A DNA stretch of 8,874 bases from Lachnospiraceae bacterium UBA3401 (GTDB taxonomy: Bacteria > Bacillota > Clostridia > Lachnospirales > Lachnospiraceae), in NCBI GenBank assembly GCA_002358575.1, contig DEPD01000060.1, positions 1 to 8,874 on the forward strand, given 5' to 3'. The position numbers were made by a program, and so were the translations under genes. Below are positions 1-5,775 of the stretch, one piece after another. Position 1 is the first letter of the stretch; each line of letters starts with the position of its first letter. Below the pieces are notes generated by a model, which saw nothing but the letters and a program-made list of their open reading frames with translations, did no database searches and was not told the origin of the DNA.

Positions 1-2
1 AG

Positions 3-1982
3 TTAGTGCTTATGGGGCATTACCCTGTTTCGGAAGCGGAAGCATTGTTAGACAGGCAGGGCTTGGAGCAATTCGGGCTGTCTATTGGAGATACGGTTGA
101 AATTGTATATAGTGACGGGCAGACAAGGCAATATCAGATTTCAGGCACTTATGGCGATTTTTCCAGTTTGCAGGGAACAGACGCACATGGATTACAACTG
201 GCAGAGGGTGGGCTACGTTTCCTGCCGGAAACAGAATATCAGGAATATGATTATATCCAATTTAAGAACGGAACCAATATCAACCGTGCAAATGAAGAAA
301 TAAAAGCCGAATTTTCCCTGACAGATGAACAGATTTCTACAAATGTTATGCTTCTTGGCTTAATGGGGCAAAGCAAAGACACTACCATGCTGGAAGTCTA
401 CCTTACTGCGGCAATTCTTTTTGTCCTTGTTGCCATGACTGGAACATTTATGATTGCCAGTAGCTTTAATATGAGCATTTTGGAGAGGACACAGTTTTTC
501 GGCTTACTGCGCTGTCTTGGGGCTACAAAACGGCAGATTAAACGGTATATCCGCAGGGAGGGATTATTATACTGCCTGAAAGCAATTCCTGTCGGGTTAC
601 TTTCGGGGAGTGTCATTCTATGGATTGCTGTTTATGTATTAAATGCGATTAACTCACAATATCTCCCGGAAATGCCGCAGTTTCAATTCAGCTTTCCCGG
701 CATATTAGCGGGGACGGTAATAGGTGTTTTTGTTGTGATGATTGCGTCAAGTTCTCCGGCTAAAAATGCCGCAAAGGTATCTCCGCAAACAGCCGTAACA
801 GGGAATATCAATCAGACTGCTCACCAAAACTTCAAAAAAGCGTCCAATACAAAAGCATTTCATGTAGATACAGCTATGGGACTGCGCCATGCCTTTTCTA
901 ACAAGAAAAGCATGATTTTGATTGCGGGTTCTTTTGCGATCAGTATTACCCTGTTTTTGTGTTTTACCATATTGATTACGTTTATGAACCATGCGTTAAG
1001 CCCCTTGAAGCCTTATGCGCCGGATTTGACGGTAGAGGGAAATGAACCGCATATTTCTCTGCCTCATTCCCTGAAAGAAGAAATAGAACAGATTCCGGGA
1101 ACGGAAAAAGTATATGGGAGAATGTTTTGCACGGACATTCCCGCAAATGATAAAAAAGGCACCAACAGGGCAACTTTAGTTTCTTATGATGAACCTCAAT
1201 TTTCATGGGCAAGTGATGTGTTGATTTCCGGGGATATTGAAAATGTTCAGAATGGAAACGGCGTTTTAGTGGATTATGGCTATTCACAGGAATTTCACTG
1301 GGAGATTGGCGACATTATCACGTTGGACATAAACGGCACAACGCATGAAGCGACGGTTTCCGGCATTGTGTCTGACGTTCCGCTGGATTCTTCCAATGGG
1401 GAGTGGATTATTGTCTGTTCCGAAAATATGTTTACCGCTTTAACGGGTATTACAGATTATAAGATTATCGAAGTTCAGGCAAGTACAGACATATCCGGGC
1501 ATATCAGGAACCTGATTACTCCTGATATGAAACTGCTTGATATGCGGCAGCACAACGAGGAAGTACGCACCGGGTATTTTGCTATGGCGGTCTTTGTCTA
1601 TGGATTTCTGATCGTGATTGCGCTGGTAGCTTTAATCAATATTATCAACACAGTCAATGCGAGCGTTTCCAGTAGGATCAATCATTATGGTGTCATGCGG
1701 GCAGTCGGAATGTCGGGGAAACAAATTCAAAAGGTAATATGGGCAGAAGCCGCAGCTTACGCTATCACTGGCAGCATTGCCGGGGCTGTATCAGGGTTAT
1801 TCCTGCACCGCTTTTTCTTTGAAATGCTTATTACTTCTAATTGGGGGCAGGAATGGGAACCGCCGTTATTGGTTCTTGCCGTAGTAATTTCAGCGGCAAT
1901 CCTGACTACATTTATTGCTGTCATTGCACCGTCCCGGAAGATTAAAAAGACAAGCATTGTCAATGTAGTAAATGCGGGGTGA
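3..1982 (+). CDS. ABC transporter permease, FtsX/MacB type (5' truncated by window edge)
   Basis: Membrane subunit of an ABC exporter of the class with two FtsX domains and extracytoplasmic MacB-like domains. The frame is open to the window edge, so the first ~100-150 residues, including the first membrane segment, are missing; the GTG at 6 is internal. Counting from that GTG, hydrophobic segments lie near residues 130-154, 187-213, 229-248, 303-328, 525-548, 582-601 and 620-641. The cytoplasmic loops ERTQFFGLLRCLGATKRQI (~160-178) and INHYGVMRAVGMSGKQI (~558-574) are the duplicated FtsX signature. Residues ~330-515 form the large outer domain. The stop overlaps the GTG start of the next gene (GTGA at 1979-1982), so the two are translationally coupled. 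Such permeases next to two-component genes often handle antimicrobial peptides or lipoproteins; the substrate here is unknown. An ATPase gene would be expected upstream. Confidence 0.9.
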   Translation, partial: LVLMGHYPVSEAEALLDRQGLEQFGLSIGDTVEIVYSDGQTRQYQISGTYGDFSSLQGTDAHGLQLAEGGLRFLPETEYQEYDYIQFKNGTNINRANEEIKAEFSLTDEQISTNVMLLGLMGQSKDTTMLEVYLTAAILFVLVAMTGTFMIASSFNMSILERTQFFGLLRCLGATKRQIKRYIRREGLLYCLKAIPVGLLSGSVILWIAVYVLNAINSQYLPEMPQFQFSFPGILAGTVIGVFVVMIASSSPAKNAAKVSPQTAVTGNINQTAHQNFKKASNTKAFHVDTAMGLRHAFSNKKSMILIAGSFAISITLFLCFTILITFMNHALSPLKPYAPDLTVEGNEPHISLPHSLKEEIEQIPGTEKVYGRMFCTDIPANDKKGTNRATLVSYDEPQFSWASDVLISGDIENVQNGNGVLVDYGYSQEFHWEIGDIITLDINGTTHEATVSGIVSDVPLDSSNGEWIIVCSENMFTALTGITDYKIIEVQASTDISGHIRNLITPDMKLLDMRQHNEEVRTGYFAMAVFVYGFLIVIALVALINIINTVNASVSSRINHYGVMRAVGMSGKQIQKVIWAEAAAYAITGSIAGAVSGLFLHRFFFEMLITSNWGQEWEPPLLVLAVVISAAILTTFIAVIAPSRKIKKTSIVNVVNAG

Positions 1983-2332
1983 TTAACCATGAAAAAATCT
2001 TAATTGTAGACGATTACCCTGATTTTTTAGAGGGATTAAGCTATGTTCTGAAAGACCATTATGAAGTAACAACCGCTGGCAATCTGACAGAAGCTAAAAA
2101 GGAAGTGTCAACCACTGTATTTGACGTGGTTTGCTCTGACTATGCTATGCCGGACGGAACCGGGCTTGAACTGTTAGAATTTTGCAGACAGGAAAAGTTT
2201 TCTATGCTGTTTATCCTTATGTCTGCTATGCGGGAAGAACGTATTGTTATGGAAGCAAAATTACATGGTGCGGTGTTTATGGAAAAAACGGACAGCGATT
2301 TGATTTCGTTTCTTCGAGAAAAGGCAGGTTAA
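1979..2332 (+). CDS. stand-alone receiver-domain response regulator
   Basis: A 117-residue protein consisting only of a CheY-like receiver. The acidic pocket is D11-D12 (ILIVDD), the phospho-acceptor is D54 in CSDYAMPDG, the switch Ser is S82 (LMSA), and the conserved Lys is K103. All key residues are present, so it should be phosphorylatable. No output domain follows: the frame stops at 2330-2332, where an OmpR-type protein would have a linker and winged helix. The GTG start at 1979 overlaps the permease stop, and no other start fits the N-terminal beta strand (the ATG at 1989 is out of frame). It shares the permease transcript and probably senses or tunes transporter function. Its kinase is not in the window. 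It may work in trans with the receiver-less winged-helix protein 130 bases downstream; that is inference. Confidence 0.88.
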   Translation: MINHEKILIVDDYPDFLEGLSYVLKDHYEVTTAGNLTEAKKEVSTTVFDVVCSDYAMPDGTGLELLEFCRQEKFSMLFILMSAMREERIVMEAKLHGAVFMEKTDSDLISFLREKAG

Positions 2333-2415
2333 AAAAGTCATATGTGCAATTTCCCTGTTGCATGAAATCAAAATAAAAGCTGTTATGTAATAGATAGGAG
2401 GTGATAAGGGATAAG

Positions 2416-2472
2416 ATGAAACAGATGGAGGATGGAGCTGTTTATCATAAGACAGGTGATTATAATGAGTAA
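2416..2472 (+). CDS. putative 18-residue leader peptide upstream of winged-helix gene
   Basis: The strongest ribosome binding site here, AGGAGGTG at 2397-2404, precedes the ATG at 2416 rather than the downstream regulator. The frame has 18 codons (MKQMEDGAVYHKTGDYNE) and stops at TAA 2470-2472, overlapping the likely ATG of the winged-helix gene at 2465. It could be a coupling or leader peptide controlling that gene, or the remnant of a deleted gene. No known family is recognised. It was called from the Shine-Dalgarno match and the start/stop overlap only. Confidence 0.35.
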   Translation: MKQMEDGAVYHKTGDYNE

Positions 2473-2899
2473 AATAGTAATATTATCTTTTTCGGAAGGT
2501 GAAGAAGAAGTATGTCAGAGAATATTGCAAATTGTAAGTGAAAGCACTCGCTTCGAAGGCTGTAATGAGCTTCAAGTAGAAAAGAATATTAGTATTGGAG
2601 AAATGAAGCTGAACTTGTTAGAGAAGAATGTGATTATACATGGTACGGAGGTTATGCTTACCAATAGGGAGTTTGAAATACTATATTTGTTAGCGCAGAG
2701 TCCCGGCAGGATATTCAGCAAAGAGCAGATCTATGATATTGTCTGGCAGGAACCGTATTCCGGTGATTACAATATTGTCATGAGCCATATCCGCCATATA
2801 AGGGAGAAAATAGAGGACAATCCGGGCAAGCCGCTTTACATACAGACCGTATGGGGCATTGGCTATCGGTTCAACAAAAATTTAAGCAGCAGTCTGTGA
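2465..2899 (+). CDS. winged-helix DNA-binding protein, OmpR/PhoB output domain without receiver
   Basis: A 144-residue protein with a Trans_reg_C (OmpR/PhoB-type) domain at residues ~44-136. LTNREFEILYLLA (65-77) and FSKEQIYDIVW (84-94) form the first helices, NIVMSHIRHIREKIE (103-117) is the recognition helix, and YIQTVWGIGYRF (125-136) is the wing. The first ~40 residues (MSKIVILSF) resemble the first strand of a receiver but lack the phospho-acceptor region, so it is not a standard response regulator. The start at 2465 is preferred over an in-frame ATG at 2432, whose GGAGG touches the start codon; AGGTG sits about 7 bases before 2465. The start overlaps the stop of a leader peptide. Its last codons form the left arm of a terminator. 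Similar regulators are common in Clostridia ICE cargo. Target unknown; the adjacent transporter is a candidate. Confidence 0.85.
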   Translation: MSKIVILSFSEGEEEVCQRILQIVSESTRFEGCNELQVEKNISIGEMKLNLLEKNVIIHGTEVMLTNREFEILYLLAQSPGRIFSKEQIYDIVWQEPYSGDYNIVMSHIRHIREKIEDNPGKPLYIQTVWGIGYRFNKNLSSSL

Positions 2900-2927
2900 T
2901 GTGAAAACAGATTGCTGCTTATTTTTT
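2884..2927 (+). terminator. bidirectional intrinsic terminator between convergent genes
   Basis: A 14-bp stem (AAGCAGCAGTCTGT, 2884-2897, pairing with 2907-2920, one G-U) is followed by ATTTTTT on the plus strand. On the minus strand the same stem is followed by AAATTTTTG. It serves both the winged-helix gene, whose stop codon is in the left arm, and the converging XRE gene, whose stop lies at the edge of the right arm. Confidence 0.9.
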
Positions 2928-3119
2928 GTCCTGTACGCCTAAGAGGTATTCGCAGGATACATGGAAGAACTCTGCCAGAGCCACCACTTCATAATCCGGG
3001 ACAAACCTTGTCCCTTTTTCAATCCGTAAAACGGTCAGGTCGCTAAACTCATATCCGGCAAGCTGGAGCTGCTCTGCAAGGGCTTTCTGTGACAGCTTCC
3101 TTTCCGTCCGCAGTTCCAT
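2919..3119 (-). CDS. XRE-family small regulator, probably start-lost or using a rare start
   Basis: A 66-residue product from the ATG at 3119 carries most of an XRE helix-turn-helix: LSQKALAEQL is helices 1-2 and the region FSDLTVLRIEKGTRFVPD is helices 3-4. The C-terminal HVSCEYLLGV is the usual end of these short regulators. The ATG sits inside helix 1 and no Shine-Dalgarno precedes it. The frame stays open and protein-like for 19 more codons upstream, including KIYWNKENNSKNLIGQRV, back to a TAG at 3182-3180, yet holds no ATG, GTG or TTG. An ATT at 3176-3174 lies where the start should be, with GGTGG about 6 bases before it. Either ATT/ATC is used or an ancestral ATG mutated and the gene is decaying. 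It converges on the winged-helix gene and shares its terminator. Probable role: local repressor. Confidence 0.7.
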   Translation of the reverse strand: MELRTERKLSQKALAEQLQLAGYEFSDLTVLRIEKGTRFVPDYEVVALAEFFHVSCEYLLGVQDKK

Positions 3120-3191
3120 AACCCTTTGACCGATTAGGTTTTTGGAGTTGTTTTCCTTATTCCAATAGATTTTAATATCCTACCACCAACT

Positions 3192-3261
3192 TTCTAAAGA
3201 TGAAGTCCCTTACCATTGATTTTACGAAATATTGTTGATAATATACTTCTAAAGATGAAGT
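3192..3261. repeat. two direct copies of a 15-bp operator-like repeat
   Basis: TTCTAAAGATGAAGT occurs at 3192-3206 and again, identically, at 3247-3261, a 55-bp period. One copy overlaps the proposed minus-strand promoter and the other lies in the leader just before the XRE coding frame. The likely ligand is the XRE protein itself (autoregulation); this is inference from position. Confidence 0.6.
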
Positions 3262-3265
3262 GCAA
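3238..3265 (-). promoter_or_regulatory. putative promoter for the small XRE gene with overlapping operator
   Basis: Reading the minus strand, TTGCAC (3265-3260) and TATTAT (3243-3238) are spaced 16 bases apart. One copy of a 15-bp direct repeat (3247-3261) fills most of the spacer and touches the -35. The second copy lies between the expected transcription start and the gene. Promoter call is by consensus match only. Confidence 0.5.
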
Positions 3266-3355
3266 GGGAATTATCTTGTGGAAAGAGAATTGGGGATTGA
3301 TAATACTGCCTGTAAAATACAATAATATTTTTAACAGAGAAAGGTGGAAACAAGC

Positions 3356-3691
3356 ATGAATGAAGTTTTTGAAACATTGTCGGATGTCTTTGAGGAACTG
3401 CGCAGCGAATCGGAGGACAGGGAGTATTCTGTCCAGACGGAGGAAGCAAAAGCAGCCAGCCGGGAACTGAAAAAGAAGCAGAAGGCATTTGAAGCATATC
3501 TTTCCAAGCTGCCGAAAGAGAACAGGGAGTTTTGGGAGGACTATATGGATGCGGTGGATCATGCCCATTACAAGGAGGAACAGAGGGCATATTATCAGGG
3601 ATTTGTGGACAGCGTACAGGTTCTTGACGGACTTGGCATTATAAAAAAGCGTATCCGTATAAAAGAGTTTCTTAAAAAATTCAGCAGATAA
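3356..3691 (+). CDS. small charged protein of unknown function
   Basis: A 111-residue, strongly charged, probably all-helical protein. Residues ~20-50 (SEDREYSVQTEEAKAASREL onward) are rich in Glu and Lys and could form a short coiled coil. The C-terminal part contains YYQGFVDSVQVLDGLGII and ends in a basic tail KKRIRIKEFLKKFSR. No signal peptide or membrane segment. The pattern of a helical pair followed by a GF..G.. segment loosely resembles DUF6809-type small proteins of Clostridia ICEs, but this is not a firm assignment. ATG 3356 is preferred to the in-frame GTG at 3344, because that GTG is part of the Shine-Dalgarno AAAGGTGG, 8 bases before the ATG. A single-gene unit: it starts after an AT-rich promoter-like stretch and ends in a strong terminator. 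Confidence 0.75.
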   Translation: MNEVFETLSDVFEELRSESEDREYSVQTEEAKAASRELKKKQKAFEAYLSKLPKENREFWEDYMDAVDHAHYKEEQRAYYQGFVDSVQVLDGLGIIKKRIRIKEFLKKFSR

Positions 3692-3693
3692 AC

Positions 3694-3734
3694 AAAGAGG
3701 TGGCTGGCAGGACAGAAAGCGAGCCACCTTTTTT
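3694..3734 (+). terminator. intrinsic terminator of the small unknown gene
   Basis: AGGTGGCT (3698-3705) pairs with AGCCACCT (3722-3729), followed by a run of six T (3729-3734). It begins just after the stop codon at 3689-3691. Confidence 0.88.
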
Positions 3735-3791
3735 GCATGGTTCAGAAAAATCCAGAAATATTCACGAAAAAATTCAGATGTTGGGGATATT

Positions 3792-4139
3792 CTATTCTTT
3801 GGGATGTTTGTATGTCCGAAGATAGGCTTCCACAATAGCAAGGATTGTCGTAATCTGTTCCTCCGTACATTGTGACAGATAGACCAGCAGACGCTTGTAG
3901 TCAAGATTGTCTGCCGGGGCATCTGGATAAAAAAACGGATCGGCGGAAATATGTAAGGCTCGTATGAGCTGCCCCAGCTTTTCGATGCTTGGCACATTTC
4001 CATGATTTTCGATTTCCTTAATATAGCGGGAGGAAACGCCGGATTTTTCAGCCAGTTCTTCATAGGTCAGCTTCTGGTCGGTTCTAGCCTTCTTCAGACG
4101 GAATCCCATTTCCTTGTCAATTTTCTTTTTTCTTGCCAT
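3792..4139 (-). CDS. XRE-family repressor of the ICE regulatory module (Tn916 orf9-like position)
   Basis: A 115-residue DNA-binding protein. Residues ~11-65 are an XRE helix-turn-helix: GFRLKKARTDQKLTYEELAE, then SGVSSRYIKEIENHGNVPS containing the recognition helix, then a LGQLIRALHIS helix. The C-terminal helix (~84-110, LLVYLSQCTEEQITTILAIV) likely dimerises. The start is supported by AGAGGTG, 5 bases before the ATG. It is transcribed divergently from the sigma/HTH operon, which is the position of Orf9 in Tn916, the repressor of the orf7 promoter. By analogy it should keep transfer and excision genes off. The divergent region contains four TGCAC motifs that are candidate operators. Stop is TAG at 3794-3792; no strong terminator was seen after it, apart from the weak reverse side of the hairpin at 3698-3729. 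Confidence 0.9.
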   Translation of the reverse strand: MARKKKIDKEMGFRLKKARTDQKLTYEELAEKSGVSSRYIKEIENHGNVPSIEKLGQLIRALHISADPFFYPDAPADNLDYKRLLVYLSQCTEEQITTILAIVEAYLRTYKHPKE

Positions 4140-4142
4140 ATA

Positions 4143-4226
4143 TGCACCTCTATGTATAGTGTATATTGCACATTTCGCTTTGAAAATGCACTAATAAATC
4201 ACTTTATCAGAGGGGTATAATGCACA
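4143..4226. repeat. cluster of TGCAC motifs, candidate XRE operators
   Basis: TGCAC(A/T/C) occurs in the same direction at 4143, 4167, 4187 and 4221 in an otherwise AT-rich 85-base stretch between the divergent XRE and sigma genes. The last copy overlaps the final T of a TATAAT box at 4216-4221. Position makes them candidate repressor sites; the motif is short. Confidence 0.4.
4216..4221 (+). promoter_or_regulatory. putative -10 box of the sigma/HTH operon promoter
   Basis: A perfect TATAAT preceded by GGGG. No good -35 hexamer sits 16-18 bases upstream (AATAAA at 4193-4198), which would fit a regulated promoter. If used, it gives a leader of about 435 bases before the sigma gene. Confidence 0.4.
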
Positions 4227-4664
4227 CATAAGAATAGAAAGACTTTGGATATTGCATATAAAAAAACGCAGTATTCAGAGGTTTTTTGCGTGGCTTTTAT
4301 CCTTTGGGTACGTTTAGGGGAATTTATGTGTTCTGAACGGTCTGAGGGATATTTTTTTGACTTTATGAACCTGTCCGGCTTCTGGCGTGGAAAGGCTCTT
4401 TTATAAGGTGTTTTACAGGCAGTAAGACAGGATACACCCTGACAAGTGAATTATACGCTCCCGTAGTGTGTGGAAAAAACAGAATAGCAGATATGAATAA
4501 CGTCCAGCGGGCTTGCCTGTCCGGGCGTTTTCTATATAAAAAAATTTTTTTCAACATTTTTTGCCCTTACCCGAACATCAGCCTACCGCCATTTGGCAGA
4601 TACAACGGAAAGGGGAAAGGCGTATGCCTTTGTCACGTCACAGCGGGGGAGGAGGTGAACTCGC
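4222..4664 (+). other. long non-coding leader before the sigma gene
   Basis: No convincing gene is present in these 440 bases. They contain a TTTTTTTGACT stretch (4352-4362), a 9-bp direct repeat CCTGTCCGG (4370-4378 and 4516-4524), a hairpin at 4499-4529, and a perfect seven-A/seven-T tract (4538-4551) likely to bend. GACAGG at 4426-4431 could pair with either CCTGTC copy, so alternative folds are possible. Open frames across it lack ribosome binding sites and protein-like composition. Confidence 0.5.
4499..4531 (+). terminator. attenuator-like hairpin in the sigma leader
   Basis: AACGTCC (4499-4505) pairs with GGGCGTT (4523-4529), including one G-U pair. The loop is GC-rich and can fold further, and the stem is followed by only a short TTTTC (from 4528). 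As a terminator it is weak; it could act as an attenuator in the leader. Confidence 0.35.
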
Positions 4665-5105
4665 ATGAAGAAACCTTCTCACCATGATGAAATGACGGTC
4701 AGGCATCGTTTTGACCGCCTGTGCCAGATGTCGCTGAAAGGCGAAGCAATCAATTATTACAGGCACATGGATTACCGCAGGGAACATGAAGCCATGTTTT
4801 CTGAACTGTCTGAAAAGGAGCTGAACCAGTTGTTTGTTATGGATGAATACGGAGTGGAAAACAGCCATTTTACAGTGCATGGATATGACATTGAGGTGAA
4901 AGACACCCTGATTGCGGAAGCGTTGCAGGCACTTTCGGAGAGGAAGCGGAATGTAATACTGCTTTCGTATTTTCTGGAAATGAGCGATGCGGATATAGCA
5001 AGGGAGATGAACCTTGTCCGCAGCACAGTCCATGAACACCGGACACGCTCGCTTGAGATTTTAAGGAAGATTATGGAGGGAAAAGCAGATGAAACAGAGA
5101 TGTAA
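4665..5105 (+). CDS. sigma-70 region-4 regulatory protein (Tn916 Orf7-like)
   Basis: A 146-residue protein with a Sigma70_r4-type domain at residues ~82-137: ALQALSERKRNVILLSYFL, then MSDADIAREMNLVRSTVHEH (106-125) as the helix-turn-helix, then RTRSLEILRKIM. The first 80 residues are charged and helical, without recognisable sigma region 2, so it is not a full sigma factor. The start is supported by AGGAGGTG, about 7 bases before the ATG. It overlaps the next gene by 17 bases, showing translational coupling. In Tn916 the matching gene orf7 works with orf8 to drive transcription towards xis, int and, after circularisation, the transfer genes. The same role is inferred here, with the divergent XRE protein as its repressor. 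Confidence 0.92.
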   Translation: MKKPSHHDEMTVRHRFDRLCQMSLKGEAINYYRHMDYRREHEAMFSELSEKELNQLFVMDEYGVENSHFTVHGYDIEVKDTLIAEALQALSERKRNVILLSYFLEMSDADIAREMNLVRSTVHEHRTRSLEILRKIMEGKADETEM

Positions 5106-5337
5106 GAACAGAGAAGAAAAGAATTTGTTGCCTTTCCATACCATTAAGGCAGCATCAGAAGGCGATGTACTGGCAATCAACACAGTCCTGAAGCACTATG
5201 AGGGATACATAATTACCCTGTCCACCCGGAAGATGTATGACGAGGGAGGGCGGCTTCATTATTGTGTGGATGAAACACTGCGCCGGAGGCTTGAAACAAA
5301 GCTAATCACAAAGATACTGGCGTTTGAAGCGGTATAA
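5089..5337 (+). CDS. helix-turn-helix (HTH_16-type) protein, Tn916 Orf8-like
   Basis: An 82-residue protein of the family that follows the sigma-like gene in Tn916/Tn1549 elements. The N-terminal half, LPFHTIKAASEGDVLAINTVLKHYEGYI in two helices (~15-42), matches the HTH_16 pattern, where 'AA..GD..A...VL..Y..YI' resembles a sigma region-2 start. The middle LSTRKMYDEGGRLHYCVDE and the C-terminal LRRRLETKLITKILAFE complete the usual form. Its ATG lies 17 bases inside the sigma gene, with GGAGGG as ribosome binding site within that gene, so the two are co-translated. A hairpin directly follows the stop. Role inferred: partner of the sigma-like protein in activating ICE transcription. Confidence 0.92.
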   Translation: MKQRCKNREEKNLLPFHTIKAASEGDVLAINTVLKHYEGYIITLSTRKMYDEGGRLHYCVDETLRRRLETKLITKILAFEAV

Positions 5338-5358
5338 AGGGCGGCTCGCTGCCCTTTT
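5336..5358 (+). terminator. hairpin at the end of the sigma/HTH operon
   Basis: AAAGGGC (5336-5342) pairs with GCCCTTT (5351-5357) around an 8-base loop, ending in TTTT. The T run is short, so readthrough towards xis is likely; this fits the Tn916 model, in which transcription continues. Confidence 0.55.
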
Positions 5359-5693
5359 CCATAGCTGACAGATTTACAGCGGTGTACCTTGAAAATTGAA
5401 TACTGTATTGCATACAGGACGTGAGGATATGCAGAGCCACTAAGCAGATGCGCCATGACGTACCTGCCCTGATTTATAACAGGGTGAAACGTGAGGAAAT
5501 GTCGAAGCAGGACATTGAAGCAAAGGTAAGGAGCGAGTGAGATCGGGCAAAATATGTAGCAGTTACATGGGGCGATGAAGCATATCTGTGATAATGATAC
5601 TTCCGGGCTGCGGGAAAGCCGCAGTCCGGTCAATGAAATGACGGTGCAAGACCGATGTGGGCGGCGTAATGAGCCGCCACCTGTATTGCATTT
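5359..5693 (+). ncRNA. candidate structured RNA region upstream of xis (unnamed)
   Basis: This 335-base region has no convincing gene but a chain of hairpins: TGCATA/TATGCA (5409-5414, 5428-5433), CCCTG/CAGGG (5467-5471, 5480-5484), AATGTC/GACATT (5498-5503, 5511-5516), an 11-bp stem with GAAAG loop (5603-5613 with 5619-5629, one G-U), CGGT/ACCG (5642-5645, 5651-5654), and GGCGGC/GCCGCC (5660-5665, 5673-5678). Such density suggests a folded transcript or leader. No named RNA family is claimed. A short open frame runs through part of it, so coding cannot be excluded. Confidence 0.4.
5448..5540 (+). CDS. possible 30-residue small ORF inside the structured region
   Basis: From ATG 5448 (or GTG 5421 in the same frame) to TGA 5538-5540, the product contains VPALIYNRVKREEMSKQDI and ends in EAKVRSE. 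The composition is protein-like: charged, helical, with a plausible amphipathic pattern. No good ribosome binding site precedes either start, and two of the hairpins of the region lie within it. It could be a real small protein, the tail of a decayed gene, or chance. No family recognised. Confidence 0.25.
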   Translation: MRHDVPALIYNRVKREEMSKQDIEAKVRSE

Positions 5694-5746
5694 TTATCTG
5701 CTAATAAATGGGGAGAAGCACATTCTGGTCATTTATTAGCAGATAA
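5694..5746. repeat. 17-bp perfect inverted repeat upstream of xis
   Basis: TTATCTGCTAATAAATG (5694-5710) is matched exactly by its reverse complement at 5730-5746. The 19-base loop holds a small AGAA/TTCT stem. No T run follows, so it is not an intrinsic terminator. It lies 29 bases before the xis-like start. It may be an operator, a recombination-protein site, or an RNA stem controlling xis expression. Confidence 0.85.
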
Positions 5747-5775
5747 GATGCGTGCTATAAGGAAAGGAAGGAAAT

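Noticed and set aside
2432..2464. Upstream in-frame ATG for the winged-helix protein
   Set aside because: Its GGAGG abuts the start codon with no spacing, and the extra residues do not resemble the family N-terminus.
3194..4063. 289-codon open frame on the minus strand
   Set aside because: It overlaps the XRE repressor and the small unknown gene, crosses a strong terminator and an operator region, has no ribosome site, and its composition (Cys, Phe, Pro and Leu runs) is that of a non-coding frame.
4357..4362. TTGACT as a -35 box for the sigma operon
   Set aside because: No acceptable -10 hexamer lies 16-18 bases downstream.
4466..4687. 73-codon plus-strand frame in the sigma leader
   Set aside because: No Shine-Dalgarno, passes through a hairpin and an A/T tract, and overlaps the start of the sigma gene in another frame.
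4638..5039. 133-codon minus-strand frame
   Set aside because: Antisense to the sigma-70 region-4 gene, which has clear domain similarity and a good ribosome site.
5380..5402. rRNA spacer-like motif ACCTTGAAAATTGAATA
   Set aside because: It resembles sequences in rRNA spacers of Firmicutes, but no rRNA or tRNA sequence adjoins it; taken as chance or part of the leader.
5259..5633. 124-codon minus-strand frame
   Set aside because: Antisense to the end of the HTH_16 gene and to the structured region; no ribosome site and no family resemblance.
5359..5700. Degenerate group II intron
   Set aside because: Stretches such as GGTGCAAGACC and AAGGAGCGAGTGA look intron-like, but no GUGYG start, domain V or reverse transcriptase could be found.
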